The notes: generated by a model from the sequence alone, not told the origin. DNA of 64,000 bases from CAVQGZ01 sp963712175 (GCA_963712175.1 CAVQGZ010000004.1:744001-808000), one strand, 5' to 3'. Positions 52,442-61,231 are shown, counted from the stretch's first letter. Numbers and translations are program-made.

Positions 52442-54919
52442 TCAGCCGAGTGTGACCTGAACCTCGACTGTTCGGGGCTCGTCGGGGACTGGCAGGGTCG
52501 ATCCGTCCGCTGGGGCGCCGTCGACGAGCACCTGGCGCACCCCACTGCACACGCCATCCGGGTTGTGCACGGTGATGTGGAAGGTCGACCCCCGGAACCG
52601 CCTGGTCACCTCGAAGCTGTCCCACCCCGCGGGGATGCACGGGTCGATCCGCAGGCCCGCGTAGTCGGGCTTGACACCGAGGATCCCCTGGCTGAGCACG
52701 ACGAACGTCCAGGCTGCCGTTCCCGTGAGCCAGGAGTTCTTCGCCTGGCCGAACGTGGGGGAGTCCTTCCCGTCGATCGTCTGGGCGTAGACGTACGGCT
52801 CCAGGCGGTAGGTATCGATCTGAGCCTGCTTGGCCGAGGGGCACACCGACAGGTAGTACTCGAAGGCGCGGTCTCCGTCACCCAGGAGGCAGTGGGCCAG
52901 GTGGATCCACGAGTTGTTGTGGCAGAAGATCCCCCCGTTCTCCTTCACCCCCGGCGGGTAGGACGTGATCTCACCGAGTTCTAGGTGGTAGCGCGTGTAG
53001 GCAGGCTGCTGCAGGACGATGCCGTTCTCGGTGGCCAGGTGCTCAGCAACCGAGTCCAGAGCCCGCCGGGCTCGGCCGTTCGTCAGCCCGGCGCCGCCGA
53101 GAACGGCCCAGCCCTGGCTCTCGATGTAGATCTTGCCCTCGTCGTTGACGTGTGAGCCGACCGGGGAACCGTCGGCGTCGAAGGCTCGCGTGTACCACTC
53201 ACCGTCCCACGCCTGCGTCTCCAGGACCGCCAGCATCTCGTCGTACCCGGCCTGCATGCGCCGGGCGTCGTCCTCCCGCCCGAGGTGGTGGTACATCGCG
53301 ATCATCTCCTGCGAGGCGTGCAGGAACAGGCCGGCGATCATGACGGATTCGGCAGTGGAACCCTCGACGTCGCCGGCGAGCTGGAACGACTCGTTCGGTT
53401 CGGTCGAGAAGCAGTTGAGGTTGAGGCAGTCGTTCCAGTCGGCGTGCCCGATCAGGGGCAGGCCATGGGGCCCTCGTTTGGCCAGGGTGTAGGCGATGGA
53501 CGTCTCGAGGTGGTCGAGAAGGGTGACCGTGGGCACGGCCGCGTCGGTCGGGGCTACGTCGGCGAACGAGCACGGCTCGCTCAGGATGCTGGCGTCTCCG
53601 GTCTCCTTGAGGTAGGCAGTCGTCGACAGCACCAGCCAGAGATGGTCGTCGTAGAAGTCGCCCCCCACGTCGGCGTTGCCCTTCTTGGTCAGAGGCTGGT
53701 ACTGGTGGAAGCACGCACCGTCAGAGAGCTGGGTTGCGGCGATGTCGAGGATTCGCTGCCTGGCCCTTTCGGGGATCATGTGGACGAATCCGAGGATGTC
53801 CTGGTTCGAGTCCCGAAAGCCCATGCCGCGCCCGATCCCTGTCTCGAACAGCGAGGCAGAGCGTGACAGGTTGAACGTTGCCATGCACTGGTACTGGTTC
53901 CAGGTGTTGAGCATCCGCGTCGCATGCTCGTCAGGGGTACGACCCTGGAAGGCGCTGAGTCGTGCGTCCCAGTAGTCGCGCAGCCGGGTGAAGGCGTCGT
54001 CGACCGCGCCGGGCTGGCTGTACTGAGCCAGGATGGCCTCGCCGGCGGATGTGTTGACGCCCAGCGGTCGGGCTGCGCTCGGCTCCACGAACTTGGGCTC
54101 GGGCTGCTGGACGTAGGCGAGCAGGAACGCCAGCTCACGCGACTCACCGGGGGCGAGGTCGATGGCGACCTCGTGCGAGCCCACCGGGTTCCATCCACGC
54201 GCCACGCTGCCGGTGGCTCTTCCAGCGAACGGGACTCGTGCCTCGTGCATCCCCTCGTGAACGCCGACGAACGCCTCACGTGAGGTGTCGAAGCCGTCGA
54301 CGTCGCAGGTGCAGCCGAAGAGGGTGTAGTGGTCGCGCCGCTCCCGGTACTCGGTGACGTGGTAGATCGCCGACCCCTCGACCTGGACCTCCCCGATCGA
54401 CATCGTCCGCTGAAGGTTCGTGGCGTCGTTCTGGGCCTCGTAGAAGGCGAACTCCACGAACGAGAACAACCGCAACGAGCGGGCATCCTGGCTTCGGTTC
54501 CCGACCGTGACGTGCCAGACCTCGGTGTCCTCACCGGGTGGGACGAACATGCGTTGCCGGACCTCGACGCCGTCCTTCACACCGACGATGTCGGTGTAGC
54601 CCAACCCGACATGGCAGCGGTACTCGTCCAGCGGCGTCTTCACGGGCTTCCAGCCCGGGTTCCAGACGACCGGGTCGGACCCGCTTTCGTCTCGGACGTA
54701 GAGGTAGCGACCCCCCGCGTCCATCGGCACGTTGTTGTAGCGGTAGCGGGTGATGCGTCGCAGCTTGGCGTCGCGCCAGAACGTGTAGCCGCCCGCTGTG
54801 TTGGTGCAGAGACCGAAGAAGTCATCCTGCCCGAGGTAGTTGAGCCAGGGCAGCGGTGTGTCCGGTCTGGTGATCACGAACTCCCGGCCGACGTCGTCGA
54901 AGTGTCCGTATGCACTCAC
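52442..54919 (-). CDS. GH94 family glycoside phosphorylase (cellobiose/chitobiose phosphorylase type)
   Basis: 825 residues, full length for the family. It splits beta-linked disaccharides with phosphate to yield a sugar-1-phosphate. The N-terminal beta-sandwich domain (FWRDAKLRRITRYRYNNVP) and the catalytic (alpha/alpha)6 barrel are clear; the general-acid Asp lies in GHADWNDCLN. Also visible are GMGFRDSNQDILGFVH and YPPGVKENGGIFCHNN. Whether cellobiose, chitobiose or another sugar is used is not decidable. GTG 54919 has TAGCGT 8 nt upstream. No sugar transporter lies next to it. Confidence 0.9.
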   Translation of the reverse strand: MSAYGHFDDVGREFVITRPDTPLPWLNYLGQDDFFGLCTNTAGGYTFWRDAKLRRITRYRYNNVPMDAGGRYLYVRDESGSDPVVWNPGWKPVKTPLDEYRCHVGLGYTDIVGVKDGVEVRQRMFVPPGEDTEVWHVTVGNRSQDARSLRLFSFVEFAFYEAQNDATNLQRTMSIGEVQVEGSAIYHVTEYRERRDHYTLFGCTCDVDGFDTSREAFVGVHEGMHEARVPFAGRATGSVARGWNPVGSHEVAIDLAPGESRELAFLLAYVQQPEPKFVEPSAARPLGVNTSAGEAILAQYSQPGAVDDAFTRLRDYWDARLSAFQGRTPDEHATRMLNTWNQYQCMATFNLSRSASLFETGIGRGMGFRDSNQDILGFVHMIPERARQRILDIAATQLSDGACFHQYQPLTKKGNADVGGDFYDDHLWLVLSTTAYLKETGDASILSEPCSFADVAPTDAAVPTVTLLDHLETSIAYTLAKRGPHGLPLIGHADWNDCLNLNCFSTEPNESFQLAGDVEGSTAESVMIAGLFLHASQEMIAMYHHLGREDDARRMQAGYDEMLAVLETQAWDGEWYTRAFDADGSPVGSHVNDEGKIYIESQGWAVLGGAGLTNGRARRALDSVAEHLATENGIVLQQPAYTRYHLELGEITSYPPGVKENGGIFCHNNSWIHLAHCLLGDGDRAFEYYLSVCPSAKQAQIDTYRLEPYVYAQTIDGKDSPTFGQAKNSWLTGTAAWTFVVLSQGILGVKPDYAGLRIDPCIPAGWDSFEVTRRFRGSTFHITVHNPDGVCSGVRQVLVDGAPADGSTLPVPDEPRTVEVQVTLG

Positions 54920-55006
54920 ACCGGCCGACGCTAGTCGCCTGTCAGCCGGACCGGAGGTGCGCCCGAGACAAATCGTCTAGCCTCCGAGGACAGGAGGAAT
55001 CTGAGA

Positions 55007-57184
55007 GTGCCGAACCTCACACCGGAGAAGCCTGTCGTGGCCGTGGCGCTGGATCGTCCCGGTGGGGATGCTGCCGTTCGTCGCGTCATGTCAGCCGGGA
55101 TGCCGGTGGTCGTGTTGGCGGAGCGCGGGCTCCCGCAGCCGGCACGTGCTCTCGACACCGTCCTGGTGCCGACGAACCACGCACGCGTCGGGCCTGCCGT
55201 GCGTGAGGCAGTGTCCAGGAACACGGCCTGGGTTGCCGTGCCCCGGACGATGGGGACGGCGGAGTACCTCGTGTCTGCAGCGCTGCGGTCGGTGGGCAGG
55301 CACGTCGACGACGACCACCCCGGGATCGCGATGCTGGTGGTCTCGGCCGAGCAAGATCCCGAGGAGCCCTACCGGCGTGTCCTGGGGGTCGTGGATCCTG
55401 AGGGCCCACGCACGTCCGGCATGACTGCCCTGGCCGCGGTGGAGTTCGCCGTCCACACCAAGGCAGCACTCGACGTCCTCGTCCTCGGCGTACCCGAGAA
55501 CGGTTCGCCCAGTTCCATGGAGGAGTGGCTGGCGCTGGTTCCCGTGGAGCGCCGCTCTGAGCTGCTCCGTCGGGCCATCCAGATGGCCGGGGAGCAGGGG
55601 GTTCCGATCACCTGGCTGCCGAGGTCTGTTGCCGATCCGGTGGCCGCTGTCTCGACCGCTGTTCACGAGGGCGGGTACGACCTCGTGATCGACGGACTGG
55701 GCGGGCATCGGCTGCGCAAGCGCGTGTTGCGCCGTCATGACATCCGACGTCTCGTCCACGACCCAGCCAACGGCGGGCTTGTCCGGCATCTCATCGAGGA
55801 GACGGCGTGCGACGTGCTCGTCGTGATCGATGCGATCAGCCTCGGTCTGGTGTCGGCCACCACCGTCCGGGTCGGCGCCGCGACCGCGCTCGCGGTCGGT
55901 GCGGTCGGGTTGTCGACACCGGTCGCCGCCCAGCCTCAGGCGTCGGGCTCGGCCTCTCCCGGAGGGGGGCTCCAGATGTCAGCTGCCCCGCACGTGCCGG
56001 GTGGCGGGCTGTCGTCGCCCCCGACGCTGTACGAGGTGGTGGCGGAGGAGTCCGCTGACCCGGAGGCAGCAGGTGCCGAGCCCGATGACGAGCCCGTCGA
56101 GCCGGAGCCGGAGCCGGAGCCTTCGGAGTCTGGGACACCGCCAGCCGAACCGGACGAGACGACCACGGAGCAGGCAGCCTCGCCCGCCGACGAGGCACCG
56201 GAGGAGGAGCGAGTCGTACGCGCCAGCGAGGTGACCGAGGCTCAGCGCCAGGCGGAGGCAGCTCTTTCCGAGGCACGCGAGGCCGACTCGGCCGCGGCCG
56301 AGGCGGAGGAACGCGTCAAGGCCGCCAACGACGACGTGACCGCCGCCGAGGCCCGAGTCGAGCAGGTGCAGGAGAATGCCCAACCCGCTGCCCAGGAGCT
56401 GTCCGACGCCATCCTGGAGCTCAGGCGCGTTGAGCTGGAGCGCATCGAGGCCGAGCGTGAACGTGCCGCGGCGCAGCGTCGGGTGAACGTCGTGACCTCC
56501 CTGGTGACTCGGGGAGGGGTAGAGGACTCTGCGCGAAAGGCGGCAGAGGTCGTAGCAGCAGCAGAAGACGGCGCGCGGCAGGCGATGTCCGAGCATGCCG
56601 TGGCCTACGAGGAGTACCTACGGTTCGCTGCAGAAGTCCAGGCTGCCGAGGCTGCCTACCTCGGAGCCGCTGATGACCTGGAGGCGGCCACGGCGGAGCT
56701 GCAAGCACTTGCCGACGAGGCTCGGACGGCGCAGCAGGTGTCTGAGAAGCTGGAGGCAGACGCGCGCGCCATGGAGGAGGCGTACGTCGAGCAAGGGCTC
56801 CATGCTCCAGCCACGGGCGCGATCACCAGTGCCTTCGGGCCTCGCGTCCATCCTTTGACCGGAGCACAGCACCAGCACAACGGCACCGACTTCGAGGGCA
56901 CCGACGGCAACTACTACGCGGCTGCCGACGGAGTCATCACCCACACCGGCTACGACGGCAGCTACGGCTACATCCTGAAGATCGACCACGGCGTCGTGCA
57001 GGGCAAACACGTGGAGACGTGGTACGCACACCAACCAGGTCTGGAGATGCAGGTGGGCGAGCAGGTCGATCGGGGACAGGTGATCGGCAGGATCGGGAGC
57101 TCTGGCAGCTCGACGGGCCCGCACGCCCATGTCGAGCTGCGCGTAGACGGCGACCCACTCGACATCACCCAGTACCTCAGCTGA
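55007..57184 (+). CDS. stress-like domain - transmembrane - coiled coil - M23 peptidase fusion
   Basis: 725 residues. About 1-275 is an alpha/beta region resembling two universal-stress-type folds (KPVVAVALDRPGGDAAVRRV; YDLVIDGLGGHRLRKRV; DVLVVIDAISL). About 286-309 is one hydrophobic helix ending PVAAQ. About 345-400 is acidic Pro/Glu linker. About 405-590 is a long Ala/Glu/Arg coiled coil. About 598-725 is an M23 (LytM) peptidase with complete zinc ligands: HNGTD (His624, Asp628) and HAH (His706, His708). The coiled coil plus M23 resembles EnvC/NlpD-type amidase activators and endopeptidases. The peptidase would lie outside and the stress domain inside. AGGAGG lies 9 nt before GTG 55007. 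Confidence 0.75.
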   Translation: MPNLTPEKPVVAVALDRPGGDAAVRRVMSAGMPVVVLAERGLPQPARALDTVLVPTNHARVGPAVREAVSRNTAWVAVPRTMGTAEYLVSAALRSVGRHVDDDHPGIAMLVVSAEQDPEEPYRRVLGVVDPEGPRTSGMTALAAVEFAVHTKAALDVLVLGVPENGSPSSMEEWLALVPVERRSELLRRAIQMAGEQGVPITWLPRSVADPVAAVSTAVHEGGYDLVIDGLGGHRLRKRVLRRHDIRRLVHDPANGGLVRHLIEETACDVLVVIDAISLGLVSATTVRVGAATALAVGAVGLSTPVAAQPQASGSASPGGGLQMSAAPHVPGGGLSSPPTLYEVVAEESADPEAAGAEPDDEPVEPEPEPEPSESGTPPAEPDETTTEQAASPADEAPEEERVVRASEVTEAQRQAEAALSEAREADSAAAEAEERVKAANDDVTAAEARVEQVQENAQPAAQELSDAILELRRVELERIEAERERAAAQRRVNVVTSLVTRGGVEDSARKAAEVVAAAEDGARQAMSEHAVAYEEYLRFAAEVQAAEAAYLGAADDLEAATAELQALADEARTAQQVSEKLEADARAMEEAYVEQGLHAPATGAITSAFGPRVHPLTGAQHQHNGTDFEGTDGNYYAAADGVITHTGYDGSYGYILKIDHGVVQGKHVETWYAHQPGLEMQVGEQVDRGQVIGRIGSSGSSTGPHAHVELRVDGDPLDITQYLS

Positions 57185-57232
57185 CGGGCCGACACCCAAC
57201 CTGGCGACCGACCACAGGCAAGGCCCGCTGTA

Positions 57233-57325
57233 CGCGAATCCACACATTCGCCGTTGTGCCCGCAGTCTGACCTGCGGCTTGTCGGCGTCAGGGCCGTCGA
57301 ATCCAGGCGAATGTGTGGATTCGTG
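57233..57325. repeat. 93-bp palindromic element, copy 2
   Basis: Intergenic inverted repeat after the M23 gene. The arms, 57233-57252 and 57306-57325, pair over 20 bp with one mismatch or G-T pair (core CACACATTCG / CGAATGTGTG). An inner CCGCAG/CTGCGG hairpin sits within it. It is the counterpart of the element at 1742-1835. Confidence 0.75.
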
Positions 57326-57412
57326 CTCACGTGGCCAGTGGGCACCGTTGCCTTCAGGAGCTACGGCGTGGGTGAGAAGAGGCTTATCAAATTCCGAGTG
57401 CCGCGCACCCCA

Positions 57413-57925
57413 CTAGAGGCTGTCGCGGTGAGACAGCATGTGCAGCAAGGGGACACCGAGTCGGCGACGGGCCTGGTGCGTCCAGTCGGTGTGGAAGAGC
57501 TCGGCAACCAGATGCGGCCGCGTCAGGATGATGACCTCGGCGCTGTGTCGCTCGTGCACGGCTCGGGCCAGGCTCTCGACGGGGTCGCCGGGCACGACCT
57601 CTGCGTCGGCTGACGCACCGAGCTCATGCAGGGTGGCCACGCACTCCTCGCAGCTGCGGTTCGAGAGCTCGACCGACTCCTGGCGTGCCCTCTCAGCATC
57701 CTCCTCCAGCACGCTCAAGGGCGTCGCGGCCATGACGTCGCCGGCCGCCAGCGTTCCCAGAGCGGCCTCGATGTGCGCAGCCGCGTCGTCCAGCGGCAGC
57801 ATCACGTGGTAGTGAACCGGGTCGGCCCACGTCTCGTGCAGGGCCACGATCTGCTGGGCGTCAACGTGGGACAGCGGCTGCTCGAGCAGCAGGCAGATGT
57901 CGTAGGTCTCGCCGTGCTCGCTCAT
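57413..57925 (-). CDS. universal-stress-like protein coupled to the DNA ligase gene
   Basis: 170-residue soluble protein with an alpha/beta pattern like universal stress proteins (YDICLLLEQPLSHVDAQQIVAL, then a late AEVIILTRPHLVAEL and a VPLLHML strand). No clear ATP-binding GxxGS signature is present, so nucleotide binding is doubtful. ATG 57925 has GGAGGGA 6 nt upstream and overlaps the ligase stop in an ATGA arrangement. Its exact family is uncertain. Confidence 0.65.
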   Translation of the reverse strand: MSEHGETYDICLLLEQPLSHVDAQQIVALHETWADPVHYHVMLPLDDAAAHIEAALGTLAAGDVMAATPLSVLEEDAERARQESVELSNRSCEECVATLHELGASADAEVVPGDPVESLARAVHERHSAEVIILTRPHLVAELFHTDWTHQARRRLGVPLLHMLSHRDSL

Positions 57926-59055
57926 GGTGTCCCTCCACTGGTTGTCGCTGTCCCATCCTGCTCCCGACCGACCTCTCCTGCCAGTACCTGGCCCAGCGGG
58001 ACCGAGACCGGGCGCTCGAGCTGGTCGTACGTGCACGAGCGCGGGTCCCGGTCCGGCCGCCAGCGCTTGAACTGCGCGGTGTGCCGGAACCGGGTCCCCT
58101 CCATGGCGTCGTAGCCGACCTCGCACACCAGCACGGGGTCCAGAGGCACGAACGACAAGTCCTTGCCGGCACTCCATCGCGATACCGAGCCGGGCCGTCG
58201 GGTGGTGGTGTCGAGGCCCGCCCAGGCACCCCACGGATGCGTGTCGAGGTCGGCGACCAGGGGCTGGAGCTCGGCATGGAGCTCGGCGCGCCGGCGCATC
58301 GGGAACGACGCGGCCACTCCGACGTGCTGGAGCGCTCCGTCGGCGTCGTAGAGGCCGAGCAGGAGGGAGCCGAGCAGCGGGTTGTCGTCGGTGGACGACT
58401 TGTGGCGTCGGTACCCCGCCACGACCACGTCGGCCGTGCGCGCGTGCTTGATCTTCAGCATCAGGCGGGCATCCGGCCGATAGGGGATATCCAGCGGCTT
58501 GGCGATCAGGCCGTCGAGCCCCGCACCCTCCACCAGGTCGAACCACCGCCGTGCCAGCTCGACGTCGCGCGTCAGCGGCGTGAGGTGAACCGGAGGTCGG
58601 GCCGAGGCCAGGGACCTCTCCAGCATCTCGCGGCGCACCGCGAAGGGCTCGGTGAGCAACGAGCGGTCGTCGAGGGCCAGCAAGTCGAAGGCGATCAGCT
58701 GGGCCGGGATGGTGTCGGCGAGCATGTCGACCCGGCTCTTCGCAGGGTGCAGGCGGTTCTGCAGCTGGGTGAAGTCCAGCCGGCCGTCGACGGCGACGAC
58801 GATCTCGCCATCGACCACGCACCTGCGGGGCAGCTGGTCGCGGACGGCGGCCACAACCTCCGGGAAGTAGCGGCCCATCGGCCGGGCGTTGCGGCTGCCG
58901 AGCTCGACGTCGTCCTCGTCGACGAACACCAGGCAACGAAACCCGTCCCACTTCGGCTCGAAGGCCAGCCCTGCTGGGTACGCAGCCGGGTCGGGCATGG
59001 ACGACAGGGCCTTGGCCAGCATGGGCTTCAGCGGCGGCTGGACGGGCAGGTGCAC
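57922..59055 (-). CDS. ATP-dependent DNA ligase (LigC/LigD ligase-domain type)
   Basis: 377 residues. The adenylation motif is EPKWDGFRC (Lys nucleophile, KxDG), then CVVDGEIVV (motif III), DGLIAKPLD (motif IV) and MLKIKHARTADVVV (motif V), followed by an OB domain. Such ligases seal nicks in NHEJ or backup repair in actinobacteria. The start is GTG 59055 at the family N terminus LPVQPPLKPMLAKAL. The partner polymerase domain at 33293 is 24 kb away, and Ku is not seen. It is translationally coupled to the stress-like gene. Confidence 0.88.
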   Translation of the reverse strand: MHLPVQPPLKPMLAKALSSMPDPAAYPAGLAFEPKWDGFRCLVFVDEDDVELGSRNARPMGRYFPEVVAAVRDQLPRRCVVDGEIVVAVDGRLDFTQLQNRLHPAKSRVDMLADTIPAQLIAFDLLALDDRSLLTEPFAVRREMLERSLASARPPVHLTPLTRDVELARRWFDLVEGAGLDGLIAKPLDIPYRPDARLMLKIKHARTADVVVAGYRRHKSSTDDNPLLGSLLLGLYDADGALQHVGVAASFPMRRRAELHAELQPLVADLDTHPWGAWAGLDTTTRRPGSVSRWSAGKDLSFVPLDPVLVCEVGYDAMEGTRFRHTAQFKRWRPDRDPRSCTYDQLERPVSVPLGQVLAGEVGREQDGTATTSGGTP

Positions 59056-59163
59056 CCCTCGATGGTGCCATGGCGCTGCAGCCGGGCGTGCCGACCACCG
59101 CTGTCGCCCGAGTCGGGACTCCAGACTCTGCCGCGAACGGCTCCTTCTCGGGAGGGTGGGGCC

Positions 59164-60561
59164 ATGACGGGTCTGCGCCGTCTGCTCGAGGTCACCATCG
59201 GGATCGCACTCGTTGTCTTCGGGCTGCTCGCCGGCACCGCTCACGCTGACGACCTGACGACTCCTGCGACAACCAACGCTGAGGTCGTGCTCACGATCTT
59301 CCACGGTGACGGGTGCCCCCACTGCGCTGCCGAGATCGCCTTCCTGCGTGACGAGCTCGTTCCCGCGTTCCCCGATCTGCAGGTGCGGAGCTTCGAGGTC
59401 TGGGGCAACGCCGCGAACCGTGAGCTGATGGTGCAGGCCGGACAGGAGTACGGGTTCGACCCCGGCCCCGTGCCGGTCACGATCGTCGAGGGTCCGACCG
59501 GGCATCAGGTGTTCGTGGGGTTCGGGGCCCCGACCGGCGATCAGCTCACGGCCGTGGTCGAGGCAGAGCTGGCCGCCACCCAAGGTGACCAGCCAGGGAG
59601 TCCGGACGCAGACCCGGCACCGTCCTCAGATGCCGTCGTAGAGGTCCCCCTTCTTGGCGAGGTCGACCTCGCCGGGTCGTCCCTGCTGGTCGCAACCCTC
59701 GTCATCGGGTTCGTGGACGGAGTCAACCCGTGCTCCCTGTGGGTGTTGTCCGTCCTTCTCGCGATCGTTCTGCACAGCGGGTCGCGGGGTCGCGTGGTGC
59801 TGATCGGAAGCGTCTTCCTGGCGGTGACAGCTGGGATGTATGCGGTCTACGTGGCTGGTGTCTACAGCGTGCTGACGGTTCTGGACGGACTGCTCTGGAT
59901 CAGAGTCGTGGTGGCCCTCATGGCGCTCGCGTTCGGGCTGGTGCAGCTGTGGGACGGCCTGCGCCCGGGCACGGGCGTGTCGTTGTCGATCTCCGCCGAG
60001 AGAAGGCCCACTCTCTACCGACGCATGCGCGCGGTCGGACGGGGTGACGCCGGCCTGCTGGCAACGGTCGCCGGGACAGCCGTGCTCGCGGTCGGCGTCT
60101 CGTTGCTCGAGACACCCTGCACGGCCGGCCTTCCCCTGCTGTGGGCGAACCTGGTGGCCGAGCAGGCAGTTCCGACCCCGACGGCCGTGGCCCTGTTCGG
60201 CGTGTACATGCTGGTCTTCCTGCTCGACGAGCTGCTGGTGTTCGGGGTCGCCGTGGTCTCGCTGCGATCGCTGAAGCTGCAGCAGGAGCACGGCCAGGCT
60301 CTCAAGATCCTTGCCGGCTCCCTCCTGGTGACGCTTGCAGCAGTGATGATCGTGGCGCCGGCAGCGATGCGGACGGTGCCGGGAACGCTGGCGGTGTTCG
60401 GCGTCGCCCTGGTGCTGGGTCTGACGACCTGGCTGATCAACCGGATCTGGGGTCAGGCTCGGCGCCAGCGGGTGAACAGCGTCGCGTCGTCCGCGCGCAC
60501 CATGCCCTCCAGCGACAGCCCCACCACTGGTTCGGGGGAGGAGCCCTCGACCATGCGGTGA
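59164..60561 (+). CDS. thioredoxin-like (CPHC) domain fused to a CcdA/DsbD-like membrane domain
   Basis: 465 residues. A Sec signal peptide (about 1-28, ending AHA) precedes an extracytoplasmic thioredoxin-like domain with the redox pair CPHC (Cys51, Cys54). After an acidic linker (140-160), six to eight helices form a CcdA-like electron-transfer domain with two conserved cysteines: Cys190 (VNPCSLW) and Cys319 (LETPCTAG). It should carry reducing power from the cytoplasm to the outer face, as DsbD or CcdA does. GGAGGGTGGGG precedes ATG 59164. Its 3' end overlaps the antisense reductase gene by 109 bp, and its last 40 residues are low-complexity. Confidence 0.82.
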   Translation: MTGLRRLLEVTIGIALVVFGLLAGTAHADDLTTPATTNAEVVLTIFHGDGCPHCAAEIAFLRDELVPAFPDLQVRSFEVWGNAANRELMVQAGQEYGFDPGPVPVTIVEGPTGHQVFVGFGAPTGDQLTAVVEAELAATQGDQPGSPDADPAPSSDAVVEVPLLGEVDLAGSSLLVATLVIGFVDGVNPCSLWVLSVLLAIVLHSGSRGRVVLIGSVFLAVTAGMYAVYVAGVYSVLTVLDGLLWIRVVVALMALAFGLVQLWDGLRPGTGVSLSISAERRPTLYRRMRAVGRGDAGLLATVAGTAVLAVGVSLLETPCTAGLPLLWANLVAEQAVPTPTAVALFGVYMLVFLLDELLVFGVAVVSLRSLKLQQEHGQALKILAGSLLVTLAAVMIVAPAAMRTVPGTLAVFGVALVLGLTTWLINRIWGQARRQRVNSVASSARTMPSSDSPTTGSGEEPSTMR

Positions 60562-61202
60562 GCCCCACCGCCGACCAGCGTGGGCACGACGGTCCAGCAC
60601 AGCTCGTCGATCAACCGATCGGCGAGGAGGTCGCCGAGCAGCGACGGCCCACCCTCGCAGAGAAGCTCGCGCGTCCCCTGGTCGGCGAGCTGACCCAGCA
60701 TCTCGGCCAGGTCGACGTGGGTCTCGCCGACCCTGATCACGTCGGCGACCTGCCCGAGGCGTTCCACGGCGTTCCAGTCGGTCGAGCGACAGGTGACCAC
60801 GGTGACCCGGTCCGGGCCGCTGAACAGTCGCGAGCCAGGGTCGAGCGAGAGGGTGCGAGACACCACGACGAGGCGCGGCCGCGCCGCCTGCCCGCGATCG
60901 AGTCGAACCTGGACTGTCGCGTCGTCGACAGTCACCGGCCCGTAGTTCTCGTCGCGCGCCGTGCCCGCGCCGACGATCACGGCGTCGGACAGTCGGCGAA
61001 GATGCTGGAAGAGCACGCGGTCCGACGGGGTTGACAGGCTCCCCGAGCGTCCGTCAGGACCCGTCACCGCGCCATCCACGCTGCTCACCATGTTGGCGCG
61101 AAGCCACCATCGGCCCCCGGCCACCGGGGGGTAGTCGTACTGAGCCAGGACGGCGTCCCAGGGCTGGTCTGCGGCTCCCGGGAGCGGGAACATGGTGTCC
61201 AC
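60453..61202 (-). CDS. RibD C-terminal domain reductase (pyrimidine reductase family)
   Basis: 249-residue NADPH reductase related to the RibD C-terminal domain and dihydrofolate reductases. Visible motifs are MVSSVDGAVTGPDGRSGSL, SDAVIVGAGTARDENYGPV, and the NADPH loop LLCEGGPSLLGDLLADRLIDEL. It may act in riboflavin or deazaflavin-linked metabolism; actinobacterial copies are often of unknown substrate. The start could be GTG 61202 or ATG 61193. It overlaps the upstream membrane-protein gene at the 3' end. Confidence 0.82.
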   Translation of the reverse strand: MDTMFPLPGAADQPWDAVLAQYDYPPVAGGRWWLRANMVSSVDGAVTGPDGRSGSLSTPSDRVLFQHLRRLSDAVIVGAGTARDENYGPVTVDDATVQVRLDRGQAARPRLVVVSRTLSLDPGSRLFSGPDRVTVVTCRSTDWNAVERLGQVADVIRVGETHVDLAEMLGQLADQGTRELLCEGGPSLLGDLLADRLIDELCWTVVPTLVGGGAHRMVEGSSPEPVVGLSLEGMVRADDATLFTRWRRA

Positions 61203-61231
61203 GCGGGTATCTCACCATGCCTCGGGCCGGG

